DNA of 64,000 nt, taken from assembly GCF_000017805.1 (NCBI RefSeq), contig NC_009767.1:186001-250000 (forward strand). The letters are read 5' to 3'. Below are positions 55,601 to 63,680 of this stretch, piece by piece; position 1 is the stretch's first letter; every line of letters starts with the position of its first letter. This DNA is from Roseiflexus castenholzii DSM 13941 (GTDB lineage: Bacteria > Chloroflexota > Chloroflexia > Chloroflexales > Roseiflexaceae). Made by a program: the position numbers and the translations under genes. The notes beneath the pieces were generated by a model. That model saw only the letters and a program-made list of their open reading frames with translations, had not been told where the DNA came from and did not search any database.

Positions 55601-56422
55601 TATCTGGGCAAGGTGCATACCTTTGCCGGGATGCTGACGCGCGTTCGCATGATTGCGACCAAGAAGGGCGACACGATGCTGGTTGCGACGCTCGAAGACG
55701 AAAACGAGGATACGGTCGAACTGGTCGCCTTCCCGAAAGCCTGCGAGAAATACCGCGACCTGCTGCGGCAGGATGCATTGCTGATCGTGCAGGCAAAGGT
55801 CGATGAACGGAATGGTGTGGTGCAATTGGTGCTCGAAAGCGCGACCCTCCTCGATCTGTCGGCGGCTGAACCGCCGCCGGCAGCGCCCGAAATGGATCTC
55901 GAAGGGCTGGCGGAAGAAGGGGAGCCGGAGGTGATAACGACTGCCCTCCATGACGCCTCAGAAGAGCCGGCTGCGCCAACGGATGCCGCCGGTGCAGCGC
56001 CGGCGCCGGCAGCGCCGCCAGAAGTGCATACGCCGCCCGCTTCATCCGCGAGCGCACCACCGCCGATTACCACCCCGATCTCGATCATCAAACCGCACGC
56101 ACCATCGCGCTCCCGGACAGCGCCTGCCTCGAACGGTAATGGGCACGATCATCACGCTCCGGCAACGAACGGTGACACAGCATCAGGACGCACGATGCGG
56201 CTGCGCTTCCAACGCTCTGCCGATCAGGAAGCGGACATTCAGTTGATGCAGCACGTCTATGATCTGTTGCGCGGACGCGATGGCGCCGATCAGGTGGTGA
56301 TTCAGCTCGACACCCTTGATCGCCGGGTGTTGCTGCGCATGCGCCAGACGATCACCTGCGACGACGGATTGATCGATGCGCTGCGCGGCGTGCTTGGCGA
56401 AGCGTGCGTGTCAGTGGAGTAG
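52604..56422 (+). CDS. dnaE: DNA polymerase III alpha subunit
   Basis: 1272 residues, replicative polymerase of the DnaE1 class. N-terminal PHP domain (FVHLHVHSEYSLLDGYA, ALTDHGVMYGAMEF), palm with the catalytic aspartates in LEMPDIDIDFADSRRHEV, RGSAGASLILYCLG, fingers with FNRPHSTLYGLLSYQTAW, then an OB fold (LPDYLGKVHTFAGMLTRVR). A Pro/Ala linker and an extra C-terminal domain of about 80 residues (ADQEADIQLMQHVYDLLRG) replace the usual short tail. It ends six bases before the convergent nuclease gene stop. Confidence 0.96.
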   Translation: MNDFVHLHVHSEYSLLDGYAATGAIAARAVELGMDSIALTDHGVMYGAMEFYTNAKKAGIKPIIGLEAYMAPGSRREATSRGAKHYYHLLLLAKDEIGYRNLVRLTTRAHLDGMGKGVFARPRIDRALLEQHHEGLIVTSACIAGEVIQRLKEEQKEQAREIAAYYRDLLGPDNYFLELQLHDNTPELEAINDELVRIGKELGIPLVVTNDTHFVRPEDVDAHKMILALGYNMTLKELCAKQYEMDATYHIMSGEEMWRRFKKYGTTPLENTRRIAERCNLNLEFGRVQLPTIDIPEGHDASSYLRFVCEEGLMRRFNGNPPEAYMKRLEYELDVINQTGFPDYMLIVWDYVKFARARGIPCLPRGSAGASLILYCLGITDVDPVKNKLLFERFLSPERLEMPDIDIDFADSRRHEVLEYIAERYGRENTAQIITYGTLGAKAAIRDIGRVLDIPLSEVDRVARLIPALPVGTTIAQALERVPELKQIYETNPELANLIDWAQKVEGRMKSVGTHACGVVVSRTPLEEIVPLQRTTKDENALMAAFEGPTLQKMGLLKMDVLGLTNLSVVAEALQYIAQTTGKTMELADIPLDDPKVFEALGRGETTNVFQLESPGMTRYLMQLKPTRVEDLYAMVALYRPGPLEQIPVYIHNKNHPQDITYLHPILKPILEDTYGVIVYQEQIMRLLQEVADYTLGQAYIVIKAISKKDKKLMAENEVKFKQGCLRKGLTQEQADQLWELILPFAGYSFNRPHSTLYGLLSYQTAWLKVNYPVEYMAAVLKGAGGATDDIAKAVNECRQRGVPVLGPNINDSAFDFTIREFRDPSDGNLKRGILFGLAAIKNVGAGPIEAILRERDAGGPFRSLEDVCERVDRHALNKRVLESLIKCGALDALPGNRWQKLEILDAAMEAGARAQKNRETGQIDMFGGLVSQAAEVIAALPLPVIEETAERRKEKLAWEKELLGVVFSSDPRKTALERANIEHRVPLAAIRNAEGLPDYLGKVHTFAGMLTRVRMIATKKGDTMLVATLEDENEDTVELVAFPKACEKYRDLLRQDALLIVQAKVDERNGVVQLVLESATLLDLSAAEPPPAAPEMDLEGLAEEGEPEVITTALHDASEEPAAPTDAAGAAPAPAAPPEVHTPPASSASAPPPITTPISIIKPHAPSRSRTAPASNGNGHDHHAPATNGDTASGRTMRLRFQRSADQEADIQLMQHVYDLLRGRDGADQVVIQLDTLDRRVLLRMRQTITCDDGLIDALRGVLGEACVSVE

Positions 56423-56428
56423 TCGAAT

Positions 56429-57553
56429 TCAGTCATTCCAGTAGGCGACGAGCCGACCTTCCGCGTCGTACAGCGCGCCCGGATCGGAGGTGTTGTCGGT
56501 CCAGATGTCTCTGCCGCCTGCGCGTGGGAACGAACGTGTTTCGCCTGGCGCCAGGACGCCGCCAATGCCCTGGTGAACTTGCGCGCCGCGCATGCTGCAC
56601 ATCGTCCAACCATCCAGACTCACCGGCTCGCTGCTGAGATTGCGCAGTGTGACGATTTCGGCGCGCTTGTCGATGCTGACGATGACGACCGGCGCGTTCG
56701 GCGCGCGCGCGGCATTCGGTTCGGTGCGGCATCCGTCGAACGACGGCGGCAGCGGCGTTGCAACCGATAACGGCGTTGGAGACGGGCGGGCGATTGGCGT
56801 GGCGCTGCCTGCCGGAACACGTTCGCCGTTGCACGTCTCCGGCGCCCACAACCCTGCTTGCGCCTCGCGCGCGGCGCGCTCTGCCGCCCTGAACTCTGCG
56901 CGATAACGATACGGCGTTCGGAAGGTGTATTCGAAGCCGTATCCCTGCGCAATGATCTCGTAGTTTGCCAGACGACCGTCCGGCAACCAGACGAAGCGGA
57001 GCAACCGATTGAACCGGTCGCGATTATCCTGGGTGGGATCTGCCTCGAGCACCACCGTCTGACCGCTCAACATCGCGCGGGTGAACGCCGCCGCCTCGCG
57101 CCCAAAACATTCGACCGGACGCGACGGATGCGACGTCTCCGGCGTATCGACGCCGATCAGTCGCACTCGTTCGGTCACCCCGCCAAACGACACCTCGATC
57201 GTGTCGCCGTCGGTGACATTGGTGACAATTGCGCGATCCAGTCCTTCCGGTAGGATGAGGGATGTCGGCGACGGCGGAAGCGGAACCGGCGCAGATGTCG
57301 GCGCATCGGGCAATGGGCGCGATGATGTGGTTTCAGGGGACAGGAACAGGTCGCTGCGGGCAGAGATGAACCCAACAACGATCAGGACCAGAGCGATGAT
57401 GATGATGACGCCAGCGGTCACCGACAGCGCTCGCCCCAGACACGAACGACGAGAACGAATATCGTTCATCCAGAAGCGCCAGGCGCGCTGAAACCATCCC
57501 TCCCGGCGTTGCCGGGAGGAACGCTGACGACGTTTTGGCGATGGACGGCTCAT
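56429..57553 (-). CDS. Membrane-anchored thermonuclease (SNc) with lamin-tail domain
   Basis: 374 residues from ATG 57553 (MSRPSPKRRQRSS). A basic N terminus and one membrane helix (VTAGVIIIIALVLIVVGFI), a Pro-rich linker, then a staphylococcal nuclease domain with the active Arg and Glu in VRLIGVDTPETSHPS and the second Arg in QDNRDRFNRLLRFVW. A Pro linker leads to a lamin-tail domain (VVIVSIDKRAEIVTLRNLSSEPVSLDGW). It probably degrades nucleic acid at the cell surface. The frame upstream to 57709 overlaps hisC and is not used. Confidence 0.88.
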   Translation of the reverse strand: MSRPSPKRRQRSSRQRREGWFQRAWRFWMNDIRSRRSCLGRALSVTAGVIIIIALVLIVVGFISARSDLFLSPETTSSRPLPDAPTSAPVPLPPSPTSLILPEGLDRAIVTNVTDGDTIEVSFGGVTERVRLIGVDTPETSHPSRPVECFGREAAAFTRAMLSGQTVVLEADPTQDNRDRFNRLLRFVWLPDGRLANYEIIAQGYGFEYTFRTPYRYRAEFRAAERAAREAQAGLWAPETCNGERVPAGSATPIARPSPTPLSVATPLPPSFDGCRTEPNAARAPNAPVVIVSIDKRAEIVTLRNLSSEPVSLDGWTMCSMRGAQVHQGIGGVLAPGETRSFPRAGGRDIWTDNTSDPGALYDAEGRLVAYWND

Positions 57554-57636
57554 GATGACAATGACCTCAACACGCCGGTCACTCCGCTGCGGCAGATCGT
57601 CGGCGCGACAGACCCGCGAATCATGGAGTTTTCCCG

Positions 57637-58752
57637 CTATGCTACTTCCTTTAGCACATCCAATAGGGCGTCGTTTTGCTCCGGGCGTCCGACGCTGATA
57701 CGAATGCAATCGTCGATCCCTGGTCGGTTGAAGTAGCGGATCAGAATCCCACGCTGCGCCAGGGTGTCGCGGATGGCGCGGGCGCGCGCAGCGCCACCAC
57801 TGGTCATCCGACAGAGCAGGAAGTTCGCCGCACTGGGGTAGACGTGAATGCCAGGCAGCGCCGCCAACGCAGCCGCCAGGCGTTCGCGCTCGGCGACAAT
57901 ACGCGCGACAGTGGACAGCCGCTCGTCCAGATCGTCGAGTGACGCAACTGCGGCGACTTCGGCGGCGACATTGACATTGTACGGTTGCTTAATCTTCCAC
58001 AGGTACGTAATCACGTCTTCGTGCATTGCCGCATAACCGATGCGCAGCCCCGCAAGCCCCGCCCATTTGCTGAAGGTGCGCAGGACGACCAGATTGGGGC
58101 GCGTGCCAACCAGATCGATAACGCTCGTCCCGGCAAATTCGGCATAGGCTTCATCAATCGCCAGGATGATCGGCAGATCGAGCAAACGCTCGACCGTAGT
58201 GCGCGCCAGCGGCGTTCCAGTCGGGTTGTTCGGCGCCGCCAGGAACAGCAGTTTTGCGCCATCACGCTCGACCGCTTCCGCAACTCCCTCGACATCGACA
58301 TCGAACTGTTCGGTGCGCGGAACCGCAACGATACGCGCGCCGTAGAGCGCCGCATCGAAACTGTACATGGCAAAGGTCGGCGGGCAATCGACCATGACAT
58401 CGCCAGGACGCAGGACGGCACGCATGATCAGGTCGATCAGTTCATCGGACCCCGCGCCGCAGATAATACGTTCTGGCGGTTGACCGACGTACCGGCTGAG
58501 GGCGGCGCGCAGGCGGGTATGATCCGGGTCGGGGTAGATGGCGTAGCGATGAGGGGCATCGTGTTCGACGGCGGCAAGCGCCGCCAGCGCGCGCGGTGAT
58601 GGACCGTAGGGGTTTTCGTTGGCGTCGAGTTTGATGATGCGTTCGACCGGCAGACCGAGTCGCTCGGCGAGCGTTTCAAGCGGAACAATCGGCGTGTATG
58701 GTTCGAGCGCCGCAATGTCGGGGCGCAGCAACCCGGTGATCGATGCTGGCAT
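57637..58752 (-). CDS. hisC: Histidinol-phosphate aminotransferase
   Basis: 371 residues. Converts imidazole-acetol phosphate to histidinol phosphate in histidine synthesis, with PLP. Marks: KLDANENPYGPSPRAL, ICGAGSDELIDLIMRAVL, FLAAPNNPTGTPL, IDEAYAEFAG and the PLP lysine in LRTFSKWAGLAGLRIGY. No other his gene is next to it. The class also includes phenylalanine/tyrosine aminotransferases, so substrate range may be broader. Start ATG at 58752. Confidence 0.92.
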   Translation of the reverse strand: MPASITGLLRPDIAALEPYTPIVPLETLAERLGLPVERIIKLDANENPYGPSPRALAALAAVEHDAPHRYAIYPDPDHTRLRAALSRYVGQPPERIICGAGSDELIDLIMRAVLRPGDVMVDCPPTFAMYSFDAALYGARIVAVPRTEQFDVDVEGVAEAVERDGAKLLFLAAPNNPTGTPLARTTVERLLDLPIILAIDEAYAEFAGTSVIDLVGTRPNLVVLRTFSKWAGLAGLRIGYAAMHEDVITYLWKIKQPYNVNVAAEVAAVASLDDLDERLSTVARIVAERERLAAALAALPGIHVYPSAANFLLCRMTSGGAARARAIRDTLAQRGILIRYFNRPGIDDCIRISVGRPEQNDALLDVLKEVA

Positions 58753-59086
58753 GACATCCTTCCCGTAACCTGAAACTGGAATTGTCGCGCCTGCTATCGT
58801 ACCACGAGTTGCGCTGGCGTATGTTGCACCTGTTCACGCTCTTCCCGATAAAGCAGGCGCTATATGCGGCATTCCGGGGCGGCGGGGCGCCGTGCGTTGG
58901 CGCTCGCTGAGGCCATTTCGCCGCCGCTGCTCCTTTTCGGGGGCTGCCCCACCCCCCGTTTTGGGCGACCGGCGGCATCGTTTCCCCCAACTGTGAACAG
59001 TTACCGTGTATTCAGCCTTTGACATCCCTCCAGAATCGCGGGGGCGCCCATCAAGCAATCCATCGATCAACCGGAGCGGACGAGAC
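58753..59086. other. Gene-free stretch between hisC and the antitoxin remnant
   Basis: 334 bases; GC-rich middle. No gene, tRNA or clear promoter seen. Confidence 0.35.
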
Positions 59087-59152
59087 ATGACTCGAGTCGT
59101 CAGCGCCACCCAGGCGCGTACTTGCTTCGGCGAATTGATACGTTGGATCGTA
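59087..59152 (+). pseudogene. Truncated Phd/YefM-type antitoxin gene
   Basis: ATG at 59087 starts MTRVVSATQARTCFGELIRW, the N-terminal DNA-binding strand and helix of the Phd/YefM antitoxin family (consensus VSATEARxxFGELI). After 22 codons MITE copy 8 begins, and its frame runs through repeats. No rest of the antitoxin and no toxin gene are found after the MITE. Confidence 0.6.
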
Positions 59153-59522
59153 ATACCAATTACGATTGACGATGCCGCATTCTTGTCATTCCGAGCGCAG
59201 CGACTTGTCATTCCGAGCGCAGCGACTTGTCATTCCGAGCGCAGCGACTTGTCATTCCGAGCGCAGCGACTTGTCATTCCGAGCGCAGCGACTTGTCATT
59301 CCAAGCGCAGCGACTTGTCATTCCGAGCGCAGCGACTTGTCATTCCGAGCGCAGCGACTGGTCATTCCGAGCGCAGCGACTGGTCATTCCGAGCGCAGCG
59401 ACTTGTCATTCCGAGCGCAGCGACTTGTCATTCCGAGCGCAGCGAGGAATCTAAGCGGGTTCGCGCAAGACCCCTCGCTCTGCTCGGGGTGACCATGCCG
59501 GATGGTCACAGGTAATTGGTAT
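59153..59522 (+). repeat. MITE-like repeat, copy 8, with twelve 22-bp tandem units
   Basis: 370 bp, ATACCAATTACG to GGTAATTGGTAT. The 22-bp unit GTCATTCCGAGCGCAGCGA + CT(T/G), normally present once or twice, occurs twelve times from 59185 to about 59448. One unit carries CCAAG instead of CCGAG. The array is a variable-number repeat inside a mobile element. Confidence 0.92.
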
Positions 59523-59548
59523 AAGTCCGTCGTAATGCCGGTTTTTCC

Positions 59549-61930
59549 TTATCTACCTGGCGCGGTCGATCCGACGCGCTGAGGGTCGGCGCTGTCGACG
59601 CCTGCGTTCCGTCCGAGCATCAGGTGATACCCATTCCCCGACACATCACTCGCCATCTGCCCGCTCTCCTCGTCGAACACATAGAGCGCGACGGTCTCGG
59701 TGTCTGCGGTGAGCGGCGCCGATGGCGGCGTGAAATTTCCGGTATAGCGCGCGATCCGCGAGATTCGCACATCGTCGATTTGGCCGGCGAAGAAGCCGTA
59801 GCCGGTCATTCCCCCTAGGCGCACAACTGGCATATGACTCACCGTTCCAACCGAACCGGAGGTCCCGGCAACGCCGTTGACAAACACGCGCGCAGTGCCG
59901 TTATCATACGTTGCTGCAACGTGGTACCACTGATTGGCTTGCAAAACAACGCTGTCGTTACGAACGAACGACCAGACGCCGGCGCTGTTCGCAACCCACA
60001 ATGTCGCCCGACCATCAGTGAGTTCGAGCGACCAGCCGCGCGATCCATCGCCGGTGACGATCACAATCGAGGATTGATTGGCGCTCGAAGGACGCACCCA
60101 GGCTTCAGCAGTAAACCTGCCGTTCATCGAAAATGCCGCATTGCTTGCCTCGTCGTCGATGCCGTCAAATGTCAGCGCGCCATTGGCTCCGGCAATAGAC
60201 GATGGCGTGGGAGTAGCGGTTGGCGATGCCGGAAGATTCGTCGCTGTTGGCGGCGCAGGCGTGTTCGTTGGCGTCGATCCGCCGCCTGACGCCGGACCAA
60301 AGGCAACATCGTCGGCGTACACTGTTGCATTCAGACTGGACACATTCATCTCGACCCGCGCTCGAACGGCGCCGGTTGGCGCAGCATAGACGCCACGCGC
60401 CATCTCCCACACGCCGCCGGTGCTATTGGTGAAACTGCGCGGCGTATCGGTGCGAATGATCGTATTGTCGGAACGCAGCCAGCGCACCCGTATCCTGAAA
60501 GTGAATGCATCACCGCTGGGAGGGATGTTGACGTAACCGAGCAGGACATAGTTTGTTCCCGCTGTGACGCCTGTAATGGTTTGAGAAATCGTATAGTTGG
60601 CATTATCGGTAGCATAGTGGCGCATGGCGTAACTGCCGCTGCGCACCACTGCTGCACTTCGGATCACCCGTGCATTCGTCGTCCAGTCATCGGGGCGCGT
60701 GTCGCCGTTGGCATCGAGTTCGAACCCGCCGTTCTGCAACAGGTTTACTGCCGGACCATCGCTGGTGGGAGTTGGTGTCGCCGTCGGCGCAACGGGCGTA
60801 TTCGTCGCCGTCGGCGCAACGGGCGTATTCGTCGCCGTCGGCGCAACGGGCGTATTCGTCGCCGTCGGCGCAACGGGCGTATTCGTCGCCGTCGGCGCAA
60901 CGGGCGTATTCGTCGCCGTCGGCGCAACGGGTGTATTCGTCGCCGTCGGCGGCACAGCCGTCGCCGTAGGCGTCCCCGTCGGCAGCGCCGTGGGCGTCCC
61001 TGTCGGCGGAGCGGGCGTGTCGGTTGGCGGATCGACGCCTGTCCAGGGCGGCGTTTCGGTAGACCAGACCGGACCGCCCGACAGCGGATCAACGAAGAGT
61101 GTTCCGTTTGTGGGTCCGCCGACCACGCCGGACGTATCGTTAACAACGACCCCGGCGCCTTCATCAAAATGGTAGAGTGCAACAGTCAGCGTATCAGGAA
61201 CGAATGGTTGTGTCGGGCGAGAAAACGGCGCGGTATAGCGCAACGCCTGCGACAGACGAACCTCATCGATCCAGCCATTGAACGAAGGGTAGGCAGCGCG
61301 ATCATAGTCGTGCTTTTCGGCGCCGATGACCAGGTACGGCTCATTGGGCCATTGGGCAGTACGCCCGTCCCGGTAACTGATAGTGCCGACCGGACCGGTC
61401 GCCTGCGCATCGAGCGCGCCATCGACGAAAATGGTCAACTGCCCATCGTTGAACCGTCGAGTGACAGCAATGTGATGCCACTGCCCATCGGCGACATTCG
61501 TTGCGCCGCAGATCGTCTGGCTTGCAGAGGACGTTGCGACACCGAACGCGATACGTCCGCCGTAGATCGAAATGCCATAGTCGCCGTAATCGCCTGTACC
61601 GAAGATGTCGCGGTCGAACGTGACGTTGCCATTGATCCAGGAGTCTTGCCCGGCAACGCATGGACCGCTGGTATTGGCGCCAGGAAGTGCGCGCATCCAG
61701 AACTCGAAAGTAAAATCGGTCTCCCCAATATCGGCAGGACGGGGCGGTGCGTCCAGTGGTATCTTGACACGATCAACATCGCGGGCGCCAGTCCCATAGA
61801 AGCGGAGCGAATATCCCTGCTGCGCTTCGACGCGACGCGGCGGCAGCGTCGCCAAAGCGGTCAATACAACGATAACGATGAGCGTTGCCCATAAAGCGCC
61901 TGAGCGCTGGTTTTGCCATGTTGATCCCAA
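59549..61930 (-). CDS. Secreted LamG-domain protein with Thr/Pro linkers
   Basis: 793 residues from TTG 61930 with AGGAG upstream. A signal or anchor helix (ALWATLIVIVVLTALATL) is followed by a LamG-like jelly roll (about 35-270; TDFTFEFWMRALPG, DGQWHHIAVTRRF), a Thr/Pro linker with six copies of PTATNTPVA, a carbohydrate-binding-like module (about 385-550; NLLQNGGFELDANGD), a second linker and a second LamG domain (about 575-770; GRFTAEAWVRPSS). No enzyme motif. It is probably a surface adhesin or glycan-binding protein. Confidence 0.85.
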   Translation of the reverse strand: MGSTWQNQRSGALWATLIVIVVLTALATLPPRRVEAQQGYSLRFYGTGARDVDRVKIPLDAPPRPADIGETDFTFEFWMRALPGANTSGPCVAGQDSWINGNVTFDRDIFGTGDYGDYGISIYGGRIAFGVATSSASQTICGATNVADGQWHHIAVTRRFNDGQLTIFVDGALDAQATGPVGTISYRDGRTAQWPNEPYLVIGAEKHDYDRAAYPSFNGWIDEVRLSQALRYTAPFSRPTQPFVPDTLTVALYHFDEGAGVVVNDTSGVVGGPTNGTLFVDPLSGGPVWSTETPPWTGVDPPTDTPAPPTGTPTALPTGTPTATAVPPTATNTPVAPTATNTPVAPTATNTPVAPTATNTPVAPTATNTPVAPTATNTPVAPTATPTPTSDGPAVNLLQNGGFELDANGDTRPDDWTTNARVIRSAAVVRSGSYAMRHYATDNANYTISQTITGVTAGTNYVLLGYVNIPPSGDAFTFRIRVRWLRSDNTIIRTDTPRSFTNSTGGVWEMARGVYAAPTGAVRARVEMNVSSLNATVYADDVAFGPASGGGSTPTNTPAPPTATNLPASPTATPTPSSIAGANGALTFDGIDDEASNAAFSMNGRFTAEAWVRPSSANQSSIVIVTGDGSRGWSLELTDGRATLWVANSAGVWSFVRNDSVVLQANQWYHVAATYDNGTARVFVNGVAGTSGSVGTVSHMPVVRLGGMTGYGFFAGQIDDVRISRIARYTGNFTPPSAPLTADTETVALYVFDEESGQMASDVSGNGYHLMLGRNAGVDSADPQRVGSTAPGR
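60781..60951 (-). repeat. 27-bp tandem repeat coding PTATNTPVA
   Basis: Six almost identical 27-bp units in the linker of the LamG protein. Recent expansion is likely because the DNA units hardly differ. Confidence 0.88.
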
Positions 61931-62512
61931 AACGCTCTCCTGTCAGTTTCAACAGTGTGCGGAATACTGGACTATGAACCGGATTGCGAGTCATCACCCA
62001 GAAATAGCGACGCGGTCACATCATTGGGAGAGAGCATCATGCAGAGTATATGGTTCGTGAAAGTGGATTACAATTACAGACTCTTCACATCAGTCCGCAT
62101 CTGTGCTATCAGTGATCGTATCGTTGCAAACCTGGAACGCAAGAGCGGGTTTCAGACCTGCCCGTATGCTATCTGATAGAGTGAACAACCAGATGTTGCG
62201 CAATTCTTGACGGTGTGACCGTCTTGCAGCGGACGCTGGCTGAGCCTGTCGCAGCCGACGTCCGCCGCTCCGCTTCCTTGATGATCCAGGTTGTAGTTGA
62301 CCGCTCTATGAGGAGTGTATCTCATACTCATGCGCGGTCATTCGCACCATACTGCCGGGGCGCGCAGCGGGACGCTACGGGCTGAAGCCCTCGCTGAGGA
62401 CATGAAAGTCCCGCTGGGGCTGCTGATACGATGCGCAGTCTGCGTCCACGACTGCCAACGCGCATTGACCGTTGCGCCTTGCAGAACGGGCGCTCGAACA
62501 TCTGTGTATGAA
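61931..62512. other. Gene-free stretch after the LamG protein gene
   Basis: About 580 bases with no supportable gene. Contains a hairpin at 62229-62265 (GCGGACG/CGTCCGC) with GGCTGAGCCTGTCGCAGCC inside, related to the 35934 hairpin. Confidence 0.4.
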
Positions 62513-62660
62513 TTACCAATGACCTGTGAACATCCGGCATGGTCACCCCGAGCAGAGCGAGGGGTCGTGCGCGTCCCGCTTAGATTCCTCGCTGCGCTCG
62601 GAATGACAAGTCGCTGCGCTCGGAATGACCAGCATGCGGCATCTTCAATCGTCATGGGTA
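62513..62660 (-). repeat. MITE-like repeat, copy 9, degraded end
   Basis: TTACCAATGACCTGTG to CAATCGTCATGGGTAG, with two GCTGCGCTCGGAATGAC units inverted. The right terminus has drifted (CATGGGTAG for CATTGGTAT). Confidence 0.8.
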
Positions 62661-62861
62661 GAATGACCGCTCCGTGGTATGAACAAGGCAATTGGGTAGG
62701 CGAAGGCAGCGCCTGCCCACCCGATGAACGTCGCAGATCAAGATGCTGCGGTTCCTGTCAATCCGTGCGCAGAGACGACAGAGCTATAGTGGATACGCCG
62801 CACACGCCGGTATGCTATAATCTTCCGGCTTACATTCGCAGACGCAACGGCAAGGGACGCA
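62661..62861 (+). promoter_or_regulatory. Leader of the glycosyltransferase gene with a TATAAT box
   Basis: TATAAT at 62816-62821 lies 40 bases before the ATG at 62862. No clear -35 at the usual distance. Confidence 0.35.
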
Positions 62862-63635
62862 ATGGAACAGGAGCAGCGACGACCGGGCATCTCAGTATTC
62901 TTTCCGGCATACAACGACGGTGGCACTATCGGCAGTATGGTTGTCGCCGTCATCAAGACTCTGGAGGAATTAACCGACGACTACGAAGTCATCGTGGTGG
63001 AGAATGGCAGCACCGATTACACCGTCACCGTGCTGGAAGAACTGGCGCAGCGTTTCGAGCGCTTTCGATACTATTCGTACCGCGAGCCGCTCGGCTACGG
63101 CGGGGCGTTACGCGCCGGATTCGCCGCCTGCACCAAAGACCTGATCTTCTACACCGATGGCGATGCGCAGTACGACCCGCGCGAACTTAAACTGCTGCTC
63201 CCGGCGCTGAACGACGATGTCGATATCGTCAATGGCTGGAAGATCGACCGAAGCGATCCGCTGCACCGGAAAATCATCGGGCGCGTCTATCACCACACAG
63301 TCAAGTTTCTCTTTGGCTTCAAACTGCGCGATGTCGATTGCGACTTTCGCCTGATCCGGCGACGTGTATTCGATACCATCGACCTGGAATCTGACAGTGG
63401 CACGATTTGTCTGGAATTGGTAAAGAAATTGCAGGATGCCGGGTATCGCTTCGCCGAGGTGCCGGTGCATCACTACCATCGCACTTATGGAAAGAGTCAG
63501 TTCTTCAACTTCCCACGGTTGTGGCGCACCGGCGTTCAACTGATCGGTCTCTGGTGGAAACTGGTAATCCGGCGCGATCATATGCGTCGGATCAAAGTTC
63601 GTCGGAAGCAGCAGGAACTTCCGGTCGAGCGATAA
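62862..63635 (+). CDS. Glycosyltransferase family 2 (dolichol-phosphate-mannose-synthase-like)
   Basis: 257 residues. GT-A fold with ISVFFPAYNDGGTIGSMV, the nucleotide-binding EVIVVENGSTDYT, acceptor region GALRAGFAACTKDLIFYTDGDAQYDP (DxD-type), and GTICLELVKKLQDAGYRFAEVPVHHYHRTYGKSQF. It likely transfers a sugar to a lipid phosphate or a polysaccharide precursor. ATG at 62862. The following epimerase gene starts 45 bases on and is probably co-transcribed. Confidence 0.9.
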   Translation: MEQEQRRPGISVFFPAYNDGGTIGSMVVAVIKTLEELTDDYEVIVVENGSTDYTVTVLEELAQRFERFRYYSYREPLGYGGALRAGFAACTKDLIFYTDGDAQYDPRELKLLLPALNDDVDIVNGWKIDRSDPLHRKIIGRVYHHTVKFLFGFKLRDVDCDFRLIRRRVFDTIDLESDSGTICLELVKKLQDAGYRFAEVPVHHYHRTYGKSQFFNFPRLWRTGVQLIGLWWKLVIRRDHMRRIKVRRKQQELPVER

Positions 63636-63680
63636 TCTTTACCGCAGCGCGTGCTCTCTGGTTTAAGGAAAGGGAACCGC

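Noticed and set aside
53021..55951. 976-codon open frame antisense to dnaE
   Set aside because: High-GC shadow of dnaE; composition not protein-like and no motif is visible.
59185..59448. 22-bp tandem array as a CRISPR array
   Set aside because: The units are contiguous with no spacers, the sequence occurs singly in other MITE copies, and the ends are MITE termini.
60581..61894. 437-codon open frame antisense to the LamG protein, rich in Arg
   Set aside because: Repeated RRRRNGRI stretch is just the antisense of the PTATNTPVA repeat.
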